DNA of 64,000 nt, from NCBI RefSeq assembly GCF_006715395.1, contig NZ_VFNC01000001.1:3224001-3288000 (forward strand), given 5' to 3'. Position numbers and translations under genes: made by a program. The notes beneath the pieces are model-generated. The model ran no database searches, was not told where the DNA came from, and saw only the letters and a program-made list of their open reading frames with translations. This stretch comes from Streptomyces sp. SLBN-31. Lineage in GTDB: Bacteria; Actinomycetota; Actinomycetes; Streptomycetales; Streptomycetaceae. This document shows, in pieces, positions 32,417 through 39,754 of the stretch (its first letter is position 1; each line of letters begins with the position of its first letter).

Positions 32417-32981
32417 GCGGAACCTCGAGTTCGGCAAGTACGGCGCCCGCGGCATCAAGGGCCACGAGGCCGTGGCCCGCCAACTGGACGCGCTCGCCGG
32501 CTACATCGCCACGCCCGTCACCGTCCGGCGAGGTCTGCTGGCCCGTCTGCACTATCTCACCCGCACCGACCACGCCCGCGCCGCGGCCCGGGCCGCCGGT
32601 CTGACCGTCACCGACCGCACCGTGCGCGCCTGGCTTGACGGCACCCGGTCGCCCTCGCGGCGGAACCTGGAGCGCGTCGAGCGGGCGTACCGCACCGTGC
32701 GGCGCGAGAACGTCGCCCGCTACCTGACCGCCCGCCTCAACCGCGCCGGCCGCGGCACCCGCGTGGAGATCCACCCGCTCAACCAGTCCGGCGTCGACCG
32801 GCCCCGCCAGCGCGTCGTGGAGTTCCGCACCCTCAACGTGCGCCGCTGGGACCGCATCGTCGCCGCCTGGGCGGCCGGCGACGACCGGGAACTCGACGAG
32901 GCCTGGGTCGACCAGGTCGTCGACCTCGGCTCGCAGTGGGGCCAGTACGAGTACGTCACCAACGTCGGCTTCGCCGCCTGA
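32409..32981 (+). CDS. tpg: Tpg-like terminal protein
   Basis: 190 residues from ATG 32409, overlapping the tap-like stop by 8 bases. Size and layout fit Streptomyces Tpg (about 185 residues): basic N-terminus (FGKYGARGIKGHEAVARQLD), HTH (ARAAGLTVTDRTVRAWLDGT, then RSPSRRNLERVERAYRTVRR), a basic bridge, and a C-terminal domain (VEFRTLNVRRWDRIVAAWAA, then QWGQYEYVTNVGF). Tpg is covalently linked to the 5' ends of linear replicons and primes end patching; several Tyr/Thr/Ser are available but the linking residue cannot be assigned. Similarity by eye is moderate, so this may be a divergent family with another role. Confidence 0.7.
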   Translation: MPERNLEFGKYGARGIKGHEAVARQLDALAGYIATPVTVRRGLLARLHYLTRTDHARAAARAAGLTVTDRTVRAWLDGTRSPSRRNLERVERAYRTVRRENVARYLTARLNRAGRGTRVEIHPLNQSGVDRPRQRVVEFRTLNVRRWDRIVAAWAAGDDRELDEAWVDQVVDLGSQWGQYEYVTNVGFAA

Positions 32982-33028
32982 GATTCAGGGTCGGCCGGGG
33001 GAGCGGCGAAAGCGGGCAGTAGTACCGC

Positions 33029-33418
33029 ATGAGACCCCGACCGCGTTTCACACTGGCCGCGACCACTCTCGATGCACCGGACGCCCGCGAGCTCGCGCGG
33101 TTCTATGAGCGCCTGCTCGGGTGGCCTGTGCGGAAGGAAGAGACGGGCTGGGTGGAGATCGCACCGCCCGACGGCGGTGCCGGACTCTCCTTCCAGACCG
33201 AACCGCTCTACACGCGCCCGCGGTGGCCGCCGGCCCGTTCCGCGCAGCAGATGATGATGCACCTGGACATCCAGGTCGACGACCTGCCATCGGCCGTCGA
33301 GCAGGCCGTAGCCCTGGGCGGGACCGAGGCGGACTTCCAGCCCCAGGACGACGTACGCGTCCTGCTGGACCCGGCAGGTCATCCCTTCTGCCTCTTCGTG
33401 CGCTCCGCCTCGAACTAG
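33029..33418 (+). CDS. VOC/glyoxalase-fold protein
   Basis: 129 residues from ATG 33029. One pair of beta-alpha-beta-beta-beta modules is visible: TLDAPDARELARFYERLLGW, then GWVEIAPPDGGAGLSFQTEP, then MMMHLDIQVDDLPSAVEQAV and VRVLLDPAGHPFCLFV. The spacing and HPFCLF ending are those of actinobacterial VOC proteins annotated as glyoxalase-like. Possible metal ligands are present but the set is not clearly complete. It may detoxify or bind a small molecule, for example as a drug-binding protein. It follows tpg by 47 bases but has no evident functional link. Confidence 0.8.
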   Translation: MRPRPRFTLAATTLDAPDARELARFYERLLGWPVRKEETGWVEIAPPDGGAGLSFQTEPLYTRPRWPPARSAQQMMMHLDIQVDDLPSAVEQAVALGGTEADFQPQDDVRVLLDPAGHPFCLFVRSASN

Positions 33419-33444
33419 ACCTCGCATTCCGGACAGCCGCTCTT

Positions 33445-33465
33445 GCCGACAGGCATGTCGGGAAC
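33445..33465. promoter_or_regulatory. 21-bp operator copy 1
   Basis: This box has the pattern GCCGACA-N5-GTCGG-N-AAC and carries the inverted repeat CCGACA-GGCA-TGTCGG. It is repeated at 33478-33498 on the other side of a TAAGAT -10-like hexamer (33472-33477). Probably a TetR-type operator for the downstream operon. Confidence 0.55.
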
Positions 33466-33477
33466 CTGGGCTAAGAT

Positions 33478-33498
33478 GCCGACACTGGCGTCGGCAAC
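33478..33498. promoter_or_regulatory. 21-bp operator copy 2
   Basis: Second copy of GCCGACA-N5-GTCGG-N-AAC, with arms GCCGAC and GTCGGC, 45 bases before the monooxygenase start. It shares 15 of 21 positions with copy 1. Confidence 0.55.
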
Positions 33499-33542
33499 AT
33501 TTGCCGGTGCTTTCGTTCTGCCCTGGAACAGGTGGTTTTCGG

Positions 33543-33839
33543 ATGTACACGGTGATGAACCGGATACCGGTCCCCGCGGCCGGCGCGGTGGCTTTCGAGG
33601 AGCGGTTCGCGGCGAGCATGCGCGAGACGCTGCCGGGCGTGCCGGGTCTGGTCACGGCGCGTCTGCTGCGCCCGCAGCACGCGGGCGGGGCGTACGCGGC
33701 GGTCATGGACTTCACGTCCCGCGACGCCTTCATGGCCTGGATGGGCTCGCCCGCCTTCCGCGCCGCTCACGGGCCGTCCACCGGCGGGACGGGCGGCGAC
33801 GTGGAGACCTTCGAGACCGTCGCCTCCGTCGGCGCCTGA
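33543..33839 (+). CDS. ABM/IsdG-like antibiotic biosynthesis monooxygenase
   Basis: 98 residues from ATG 33543 (CAGGTGG upstream). It is a single ferredoxin-like ABM domain: MYTVMNRIPVPAAGAVAFEE, then MRETLPGVPGLVTARLLRPQ, then YAAVMDFTSRDAFMAWMGSP. Proteins of this type are dimeric; some degrade haem and others oxidise aromatic polyketides without cofactor. It is the first gene of an operon with a MacB-like ABC pair and a TetR regulator, preceded by two 21-bp boxes, so a link to haem or drug stress is possible. Confidence 0.8.
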   Translation: MYTVMNRIPVPAAGAVAFEERFAASMRETLPGVPGLVTARLLRPQHAGGAYAAVMDFTSRDAFMAWMGSPAFRAAHGPSTGGTGGDVETFETVASVGA

Positions 33840-33854
33840 AGCGGAAGGCCTCCT

Positions 33855-34979
33855 GTGTTCCTCGCTCTGCGCGATCTGCGCGTCGCCCGCGGGCGGTTCG
33901 CCCTCATCGGTGCCGTCGTCGGCATGATCGCCGTCCTCGGCGTCATCCTCTCGGGGCTCGCCAGCGGCCTCGCGGACTCCGGTATCTCCGCCCTGCGCGC
34001 CCTTCCGGTCACCCACCTCGCCTTCGACAGGTCCGCCACCGGAGAGCTGTTCTCCCGCTCCACCGTCACCACCGACACCGCCCGGCAGTGGGCCGGACAG
34101 CCGGGTGTCCGCAAGGCGGAACCCCTCGGCCAGCAGTTGGTCCACGCCCGGCTCGGCGGCGCGGGCGGCAAGCAGCTCGATCTCGCCGTGCTCGGCGTAC
34201 GGCCGGGCGGGTTCCTCGCCCCCTCGCCCTTGTCCGGCAAGCCGCTCGGTGGGTCCGGCGACCCGAACGGCGTCCTCGTCAGCGAGGAGATCGTCAAGGA
34301 AGGCGTCAGGATCGGCGACCACCTGACCGCCGGCCAGGCCGGCACCGACCTGACCGTGATCGGCACGGTCGGCCGCGCCTCCTTCGGCCATGTCGGCATC
34401 GTCTACGCACCGCTGCCGCTGTGGCAGCGGCTCCACTACGGCCTGCCCGGCGCGCTCCCCGACGCCGCCGCCCACCAGGCCACCGCCGTCGCCCTGCAAC
34501 TCGCCCCGGGCGCCGACACCACCGCGATCGACCACCGCCTCGGCACCCGGACCGTCGACAAGGCCGGCACCTACGCCGCGTCCCCCGGCTACACCGCCGA
34601 ATCCAGCACCATGACCCTGATCCGAGGCTTCCTCTACGCCATCTCCGCGCTCGTGGTCGGCTCCTTCTTCACCGTGTGGACCATCCAGCGCCGACACGAG
34701 ATCGCCCTGCTGAAGGCGATCGGCGCCGCCACCGGCTACATCCTGCGCGACGCCCTCACCCAGGCCGCCGTCGTCCTGCTCGCCGCCACCACGGCCGGAA
34801 CCGCCGTGGGTCTGGCCCTGGGCGGTGCGATGAATGGATCGGCCCCCTTCTCCCTCCAGACTGACCAGGTCACCCTGGCCGCGGTCCTGCTGATCGCCCT
34901 GGGCCTCGCCGGAGCCGCCGTCGCCATCCGCCGCATCACCAAGGTCCAGGCCCTCAGCGCACTCGGAGCCGAACGATGA
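33855..34979 (+). CDS. FtsX/MacB-type ABC transporter permease
   Basis: 374 residues from GTG 33855 (GGAAGG upstream), 15 bases after the monooxygenase gene. An N-terminal helix (FALIGAVVGMIAVLGVILSG), a large external domain (about 45-240) and three C-terminal helices (FLYAISALVVGSFFTVWTIQ, AVVLLAATTAGTAVGLALGG, LAAVLLIALGLAGAAVAIRR) give the FtsX-like topology. The cytoplasmic motif RRHEIALLKAIGAATGYILR is typical. It partners the ATPase with which it overlaps by four bases. Transport or mechanotransmission of a hydrophobic substrate is likely. Confidence 0.9.
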   Translation: MFLALRDLRVARGRFALIGAVVGMIAVLGVILSGLASGLADSGISALRALPVTHLAFDRSATGELFSRSTVTTDTARQWAGQPGVRKAEPLGQQLVHARLGGAGGKQLDLAVLGVRPGGFLAPSPLSGKPLGGSGDPNGVLVSEEIVKEGVRIGDHLTAGQAGTDLTVIGTVGRASFGHVGIVYAPLPLWQRLHYGLPGALPDAAAHQATAVALQLAPGADTTAIDHRLGTRTVDKAGTYAASPGYTAESSTMTLIRGFLYAISALVVGSFFTVWTIQRRHEIALLKAIGAATGYILRDALTQAAVVLLAATTAGTAVGLALGGAMNGSAPFSLQTDQVTLAAVLLIALGLAGAAVAIRRITKVQALSALGAER

Positions 34980-35689
34980 ACCATCCCGCACCCGCCCCCG
35001 CCGCGCGCCCGGTACCGGAAGCCGCAGTGCTGCGCCTGACCGGCGTCACGCTGCACCTGGGCCACGACCGGCAACGGGTCACCGCCCTCGACGACGTCGA
35101 CCTCGCCGTCGCACCCGGCGAGTTCGTCGCCGTCACCGGCCCCTCCGGATCGGGCAAGTCCAGCCTCCTCGCCGTCGGCGGCGGCCTCCAGACCCCGACC
35201 CGGGGCGCCGTTCACGTGGCCGGAGTCGACCTGACCACGCTCAAGGAACACCAGCGCACCGCCCACCGCCGCCGCCACATCGGCTACGTCTTCCAGCACG
35301 CCAACCTCTTCGCCTCCCTCACCGCACGAGAGCAACTGCTGCTCGCCGCCCATGTCTCAGGCCGTCTCGACGGCGCGACCCGCCGCCGCGCGGACGACCT
35401 GCTCGAAGCCGTCGGCATGACCTCCCGCGCCGGCCACCGCCCCGACCGGCTCTCCGGCGGCGAGCGCCAGCGCGTCGGCATCGCCCGGGCCCTCGTCCTC
35501 GCCCCCGAGGTCCTGCTCGTGGACGAGCCGACCTCCGCCCTGGACCGCGCCCGGGCCCGCGACATCGTCGATCTGCTCGCCGAACAGACCCGCCTCCACC
35601 ACACGGCCACCGTCATGGTCACCCACGACCACGAGATACTGGACGCGGCCGACCGCGTCCTGACCCTGCGGGACGGCCGCCTGAGCTGA
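34976..35689 (+). CDS. LolD/MacB-type ABC transporter ATP-binding protein
   Basis: 237 residues, starting in an ATGA overlap with the permease. Walker A VTGPSGSGKSSLLAVGGGL, Q loop RRRHIGYVFQHANLFASLTA, signature LSGGERQRVGIARALVLAPE, Walker B VLLVDEPTSALDRARARD and H loop VMVTHDHEILDAADRV are all intact. It energises the adjacent FtsX-like permease. The TetR gene follows 29 bases later on the same transcript. Confidence 0.93.
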   Translation: MNHPAPAPAARPVPEAAVLRLTGVTLHLGHDRQRVTALDDVDLAVAPGEFVAVTGPSGSGKSSLLAVGGGLQTPTRGAVHVAGVDLTTLKEHQRTAHRRRHIGYVFQHANLFASLTAREQLLLAAHVSGRLDGATRRRADDLLEAVGMTSRAGHRPDRLSGGERQRVGIARALVLAPEVLLVDEPTSALDRARARDIVDLLAEQTRLHHTATVMVTHDHEILDAADRVLTLRDGRLS

Positions 35690-35718
35690 CCGAGCGACCG
35701 AAAGGCGATCCCCGCCCC

Positions 35719-36342
35719 ATGCCGAAGATCAACGCCGCCACCGTCGCCGAGCACCGTGCACAGCAACGCGCCGCGCTGATCCAGGCCGCCGTCGACATCC
35801 TCGTCGAGCAGGGCGCCGCCGCTGTCACCCCGGCCGCGGTCGGCGCCCGCGTGGGACTCGCCCGCTCCAGCTTCTACCAGTACTTCCCGTCCTCCGCCGC
35901 GCTGCTCGCGGCCATCGTCGAGGAGTCCTTCACCGCCGCCGACGCCGCCACCACCCAGGCCCTCGTCGACGTACACGAACCCGCCGCCCGCGTCGACGCC
36001 TTCGTCCGCACCGAACTCGCCCTGGCCGCCCGGGGCATGCACCGCCCCGCGAAGGCACTGATGCAGGCCGACCTCCCCCGCGAGTGCCTCGACCGCGTCC
36101 ACGAACTCCACCGACACCACTACGCCCCCCTCCAGGCCGCCATCGCCCTCCTGGGCGCCGGCGCCGACGAGCTGACCGGCCGGCTCGTCGGCGGCATCGT
36201 CCAGGCGGCCATGACCGCCGTCGAACACGGCGCCGACCCCGACCGCGTCGCCGACCGCGCCCTCACCCTCGTACGCCACGGCCTGACCCCGCCGACCGCC
36301 GAGCGGTCCGACGAACCCGCGGCCGGCGTCGCCCACGACTGA
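35719..36342 (+). CDS. TetR family regulator
   Basis: 207 residues from ATG 35719. The N-terminal HTH is typical: EHRAQQRAALIQAAVDILVE, then AAVGARVGLARSSFYQYFPS. The ligand domain (about 75-205) is all-helical. It is the last gene of the ABM-ABC operon and probably represses it through the duplicated 21-bp boxes at 33445-33498. It does not look like an ArpA-type gamma-butyrolactone receptor, so it is not obviously linked to the AfsA-like gene at 39.8 kb. Confidence 0.9.
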   Translation: MPKINAATVAEHRAQQRAALIQAAVDILVEQGAAAVTPAAVGARVGLARSSFYQYFPSSAALLAAIVEESFTAADAATTQALVDVHEPAARVDAFVRTELALAARGMHRPAKALMQADLPRECLDRVHELHRHHYAPLQAAIALLGAGADELTGRLVGGIVQAAMTAVEHGADPDRVADRALTLVRHGLTPPTAERSDEPAAGVAHD

Positions 36343-36418
36343 CCCTGCCGTCGACCCCGGCGCGCACTCGGCCGCCGCGAACCTGCATGGGCTGCTCCCG
36401 TGGGGCACTCTGCAAGGT

Positions 36419-36958
36419 ATGGGCCAGACTGCGCTGATCGTCGTCGACATGATCAACACCTACGACCACACCGACGCCGACCTGCTGCTTCCCTCGGTGA
36501 CGGACGTCGTGCCGAGGGTGACCTCGCTCCTGGAGCGGGCGCGCGAGCAGGAGGCGACCGTCATCTACGTCAACGACAACTTCGGCGAATGGCGCTCGCA
36601 CCACGGCGAACTCCTGGAAAAGGCCTTGGCCGGCCCGCACGCGAAGCTGGTCGAACCGCTCGTGCCCGACGACAACTCCCTCTTCGTGGTCAAGGCACGC
36701 CACTCGATCTTCTTCGAGACGCCCCTGAACTACCTGCTCTCCCAGCAGGGCATCGACCATGTGGTGCTGTGCGGACAGGTCACCGAGCAGTGCATCCTCT
36801 ACTCGGCCCTGGACGCACACATCCGCCACCTGGAGGTGACCGTCCCCCGCGATGCCGTGGCCCACATCCACACCGACCTCGCCGAGGCCGCGCTGCGCAT
36901 GATGGAGCGGAACATGGGCGCCACGGTCTGCGACGGCGACGATCTGTGGCGCGGCTGA
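36419..36958 (+). CDS. Isochorismatase-family cysteine hydrolase
   Basis: 179 residues from ATG 36419. The catalytic triad of the family is visible: Asp in TALIVVDMINTYDH, Lys in FVVKARHSIFFETPLNY and Cys in VVLCGQVTEQCILYSALDA, with the preceding cis-peptide region. Members hydrolyse isochorismate, nicotinamide or carbamoyl substrates; these motifs do not tell which. Gene neighbours offer no pathway. A hairpin follows the stop, separating it from the convergent transglycosylase-like gene. Confidence 0.88.
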   Translation: MGQTALIVVDMINTYDHTDADLLLPSVTDVVPRVTSLLERAREQEATVIYVNDNFGEWRSHHGELLEKALAGPHAKLVEPLVPDDNSLFVVKARHSIFFETPLNYLLSQQGIDHVVLCGQVTEQCILYSALDAHIRHLEVTVPRDAVAHIHTDLAEAALRMMERNMGATVCDGDDLWRG

Positions 36959-36981
36959 ACGGTCGCTCCCGGCCGGGTGTG

Positions 36982-37003
36982 CCGGGGCGGGGCGTCACCC
37001 CGG
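36982..37003. terminator. Stem-loop between convergent genes
   Basis: CCGGGG (36982-36987) pairs with CCCCGG (36998-37003) across 10 bases in the 49-base gap between two convergent genes. Confidence 0.35.
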
Positions 37004-37007
37004 TGGC

Positions 37008-37607
37008 TCAGGACCCCGTGTCCTCGCGCCTGTCGCGGCCGTCCGCCAGCACCGCCGCCGCCCGGGGCCGGTACGAACGGAAACGACGCAGGTAGGACCG
37101 CGCCATCGGGCCCGGCGGCACTCCCCGGGCGAACGCCCGCATGTTGCGTTCTCCCGCGTTGTAGCCCAGGGCCAGCAGCTCCTCGCGGGTGTAGCGGCGC
37201 ACATGCCGTTCGGCAAGGCCTCGGTCGAGGTCCGCGAGATGCAGCGCCGCGGCACGGACGGCGAAGGCGGGATCGTCACGCAGGTCCTGCCAGCGCTCCG
37301 GCAGGCCGTGCGCGCGCCGGACCCGCTCGAACGTCGCGCGGTGCATGTTGGCCACCCCGAAGGACGCCTCCGGCTTCCACCACTGCCACAACCGCTCCAG
37401 CAACGGATGGTGCGGCTTGTACGCCTCGTTGTACAGCACGGTCAGCACCAGCAGCGGCGACACCCCCGCCGCCTCGGCGCTGCGCAGCACGCAGTCGGCA
37501 TAGTCCGCCGGGTCGTATTCAGCGGGCCGCAACGGCGGCGTCCGCGCCTCACCGCCATCGGGCCCGTCCGACCCCGGCCGCGGCACCGCCGTCGACGGTT
37601 CAGCCAT
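37008..37607 (-). CDS. Lytic transglycosylase-like protein without signal peptide
   Basis: 199 residues from ATG 37607 (GAGGGTGGGG directly upstream); a longer open frame adds low-complexity sequence and is rejected. An SLT/lysozyme-like fold is suggested by SPLLVLTVLYNEAYKPHHPL (candidate catalytic Glu), PEASFGVANMHRATFERVRR and LLALGYNAGERNMRAFARGV, the last being the AYNAG-type motif of lytic transglycosylases. No signal peptide is visible, so it may be cytoplasmic or use an unusual route. The N-terminal 40 residues are Pro/Asp-rich. Function is inferred from fold. Confidence 0.7.
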   Translation of the reverse strand: MAEPSTAVPRPGSDGPDGGEARTPPLRPAEYDPADYADCVLRSAEAAGVSPLLVLTVLYNEAYKPHHPLLERLWQWWKPEASFGVANMHRATFERVRRAHGLPERWQDLRDDPAFAVRAAALHLADLDRGLAERHVRRYTREELLALGYNAGERNMRAFARGVPPGPMARSYLRRFRSYRPRAAAVLADGRDRREDTGS

Positions 37608-37802
37608 CCCCACCCTCGTTTTCTCGCTCGCCCCGGCGGGGCGGCAGACCGTGAACGATTCCGCAGTGCACGTGCCCCCGCGCCCCGCACTCATTCCGGA
37701 GTCCGCCGCCTTCCCGTGCATCCGTCGACCCTGCCGCTCCAGAACAGAAGCTGCCGAGACCGGCACGGAGATCGGCGTACGGACACCGAAGCGGAGGCCC
37801 TT

Positions 37803-37964
37803 GTGATCGAAGTCGAGCGTTCTGTGACGTTGGATCACCCCCTGGCCGAACCGCTGCTCAAGCGGGAGTTCCAACGGCTCGCCGACGAGGTGTCCGAGCA
37901 ACTGCCCCGAGCCGTGGACCGTGCGGTGGGCGCCCCGGAGACCGAAGGAAGGCACCCCCGGTGA
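37803..37964 (+). CDS. Small hypothetical protein, 53 residues
   Basis: Starts at GTG 37803 with GGAGG six bases upstream. It reads IEVERSVTLDHPLAEPLLKR, then EFQRLADEVSEQLPRAVDRA, an amphipathic, probably helical protein. It precedes the CarH-like regulator gene by 37 bases and may share its transcript. I do not recognise the family; the good ribosome site and normal codon use support a real gene. Confidence 0.55.
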   Translation: MIEVERSVTLDHPLAEPLLKREFQRLADEVSEQLPRAVDRAVGAPETEGRHPR

Positions 37965-38001
37965 GCGGCGCCCGGACCGCACGCGGCGTCGTGACCCGCC
38001 G

Positions 38002-39015
38002 ATGGACGTGAGCGAGCCCGAGGCCGACGTGCCGCCGTCGGCCGGGATGACCACCGGCTCCCTCGCCAGACGTCTGGGCGTGTCGCCCACGACGCTGCGG
38101 TCCTGGGACCGCAGGTACGGTCTGGGCCCGGCGACCAGGGCGCAGGGACGCCACCGGCGCTGGACGCCCGAAGACGTCGCCATGGTCGTCGAGATGTGCC
38201 GTCTGACGGCCGGCGGCATCCCGCCGGGCGAGGCGGCGAAGGCGGCAAAGTCGCAAATGGGCCGGCCGCAGCCGCAGCCCGTGGCACCCTCCCGCCCGCC
38301 GAACCACGCCGTGGCCGCCCCGGCGGACGTCATCGAGTCCGTCACCGCCTCGCGGTCCGCCAGCGGCCTGCCGCTGGGCAACGTACGGCACGAGTGCAAG
38401 GGCCTCGCGCGCGCCGCCGTCCGCCTGGACGCCGTCGCCGTACAGGAGCAGCTCACCGCGGTGATCCGCGCCTACGGGCTGGTCGTGACCTGGGAGGAGA
38501 TCCTGTCCCCGGCACTGCAGGCCGTCGGGCGCAAATGGCAGTCGGCCGGCGAGCGCTACGTCGAGGTCGAGCATCTGCTCTCCTGGCACATCTCGGCGAC
38601 GATCCGGCACGTCTGTGTGGCCGCCGCGCCCGCGCAGAGGGAGTGGAAGTCCGCTCCCGTGATCCTGGCCTGTCTCCCGGGTGAGCAGCACACGCTGCCG
38701 CTCGAGGCACTCAACGCCGCACTGGCCGAGCGTGGTGTCGCGACGCTCATGCTGGGCAGCGCCGTACCTGCGGAGGCGCTGACGGCCGCCGTGCAGCGCG
38801 TCGGGCCGAGCGCGGTGGTGCTGTGGTCGCAGTCCGGTTCGACGGCCAGTCTGCCGCTGGCCCACCATGTCGCCTCCACCCGCTGGGGCATCCGGGGCGC
38901 TCGCACGCAGAGCCATGTGCTGCTCGCGGGCCCCGGCTGGGGGCGCGGGCAGCGTCCCGGTCTGCTGCGTCCGCGTGGCCTGCAAGACGCACTGGTCATG
39001 CTCGAAGGGCTGTGA
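38002..39015 (+). CDS. MerR family regulator with cobalamin-binding-like domain (CarH/LitR-like)
   Basis: 337 residues from ATG 38002. An N-terminal MerR HTH (about 16-75: TTGSLARRLGVSPTTLRSWD, then RRYGLGPATRAQGRHRRWTP) is followed by a four-helix cap (about 125-215: WEEILSPALQAVGRKWQSAG, then ERYVEVEHLLSWHISATI) and a Rossmann B12-binding-like domain. CarH-type light sensors bind adenosylcobalamin through a D/E-x-H-x-x-G motif; here the site reads GEQHTLPL, with the Glu and His kept but Pro in place of Gly. It may be a light- or B12-responsive repressor or a degenerate relative. No carotenoid genes are nearby. Confidence 0.82.
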   Translation: MDVSEPEADVPPSAGMTTGSLARRLGVSPTTLRSWDRRYGLGPATRAQGRHRRWTPEDVAMVVEMCRLTAGGIPPGEAAKAAKSQMGRPQPQPVAPSRPPNHAVAAPADVIESVTASRSASGLPLGNVRHECKGLARAAVRLDAVAVQEQLTAVIRAYGLVVTWEEILSPALQAVGRKWQSAGERYVEVEHLLSWHISATIRHVCVAAAPAQREWKSAPVILACLPGEQHTLPLEALNAALAERGVATLMLGSAVPAEALTAAVQRVGPSAVVLWSQSGSTASLPLAHHVASTRWGIRGARTQSHVLLAGPGWGRGQRPGLLRPRGLQDALVMLEGL

Positions 39016-39048
39016 CCCGCGACCCACACGGCGGTGGTCCGCGGGAAA

Positions 39049-39085
39049 GTGGCCCTCGCCGGCTGTCGTCGAGCCCGAGGGCCAC
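39049..39085. terminator. Stem-loop between convergent genes
   Basis: GTGGCCCTCG (39049-39058) pairs perfectly with CGAGGGCCAC (39076-39085) across 17 bases, between the CarH-like gene and the convergent DUF4383 gene. Confidence 0.6.
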
Positions 39086-39112
39086 CGTGTTCCGAGCGGT
39101 CCGCTGCGCCCG

Positions 39113-39694
39113 CTACTCCTCGCGCTGTGCGCTCATGCCGGCGAGCGCCCGTTGATCCGCCACCCCGCCCGAGGGCAGTGCGGGACCCTGGCCCCGCTCG
39201 CGGCGGCGGGCCGCGAGCGACTCACGGGCCGCCTCGCGGGCGTGCCGGCGACGCCAGTACGGATTGTCGTGCGGCAGCTTGCTCGAGACCCGCCCGTACA
39301 TGCCGAAGGTCAGGATGATCAGCCCCATGACGAAGCTGAACAGGACGTTGGTCATGCCGAAGTCGAGGAAGTTGGCCGAGCGGTCGAGGATGAAGATGTG
39401 GACGAAGCCGCTCAGCAGGAACAGCGTCCCGACCACCATGTTGAGCGTCGAGGCGAAGTTCCCGCCGACGATGCCGCCGCCGATCAGGGCCAGGCCCACG
39501 ACGACGGAGATCAGGCTGAGCACGCCGTTGGTCGACATGCCGGCGATGCTCTGCCCGTCGGTGCTGAACGGGCTCAGTTCATCGGCGAAGCCGAGGGCAC
39601 CGAAGACCAGCAGGGTCAGCCCGCAGAAGGCGGCGCCGTACCGGTAGACCTTGGCCAGACTGTGATCCAGGGGAAGCTCGTCGCTCAGTTTCAT
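39113..39694 (-). CDS. DUF4383 membrane protein
   Basis: 193 residues from ATG 39694 (GAAAGGATTCGCC upstream). Four membrane helices are visible (AAFCGLTLLVFGALGFADEL, NGVLSLISVVVGLALIGGGI, MVVGTLFLLSGFVHIFILD, NVLFSFVMGLIILTFGMYG), with the DUF4383 pattern of small residues and a basic, soluble C-terminus (NPYWRRRHAREAARESLAAR). Such proteins are common in actinobacteria and of unknown function, often near stress-response genes. Confidence 0.82.
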   Translation of the reverse strand: MKLSDELPLDHSLAKVYRYGAAFCGLTLLVFGALGFADELSPFSTDGQSIAGMSTNGVLSLISVVVGLALIGGGIVGGNFASTLNMVVGTLFLLSGFVHIFILDRSANFLDFGMTNVLFSFVMGLIILTFGMYGRVSSKLPHDNPYWRRRHAREAARESLAARRRERGQGPALPSGGVADQRALAGMSAQREE

Positions 39695-39754
39695 GGCGAA
39701 TCCTTTCCGTGCACTGTTCGCGACAAATCGGCCGTACGGTTGCACGCTCGTCCG

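Noticed and set aside
35719-36342. TetR gene as an ArpA-type butyrolactone receptor for the AfsA-like gene
   Set aside because: The ligand domain lacks the receptor features I know, it is in an operon with an ABC exporter, and it lies 3.4 kb from the AfsA-like gene with unrelated genes between.
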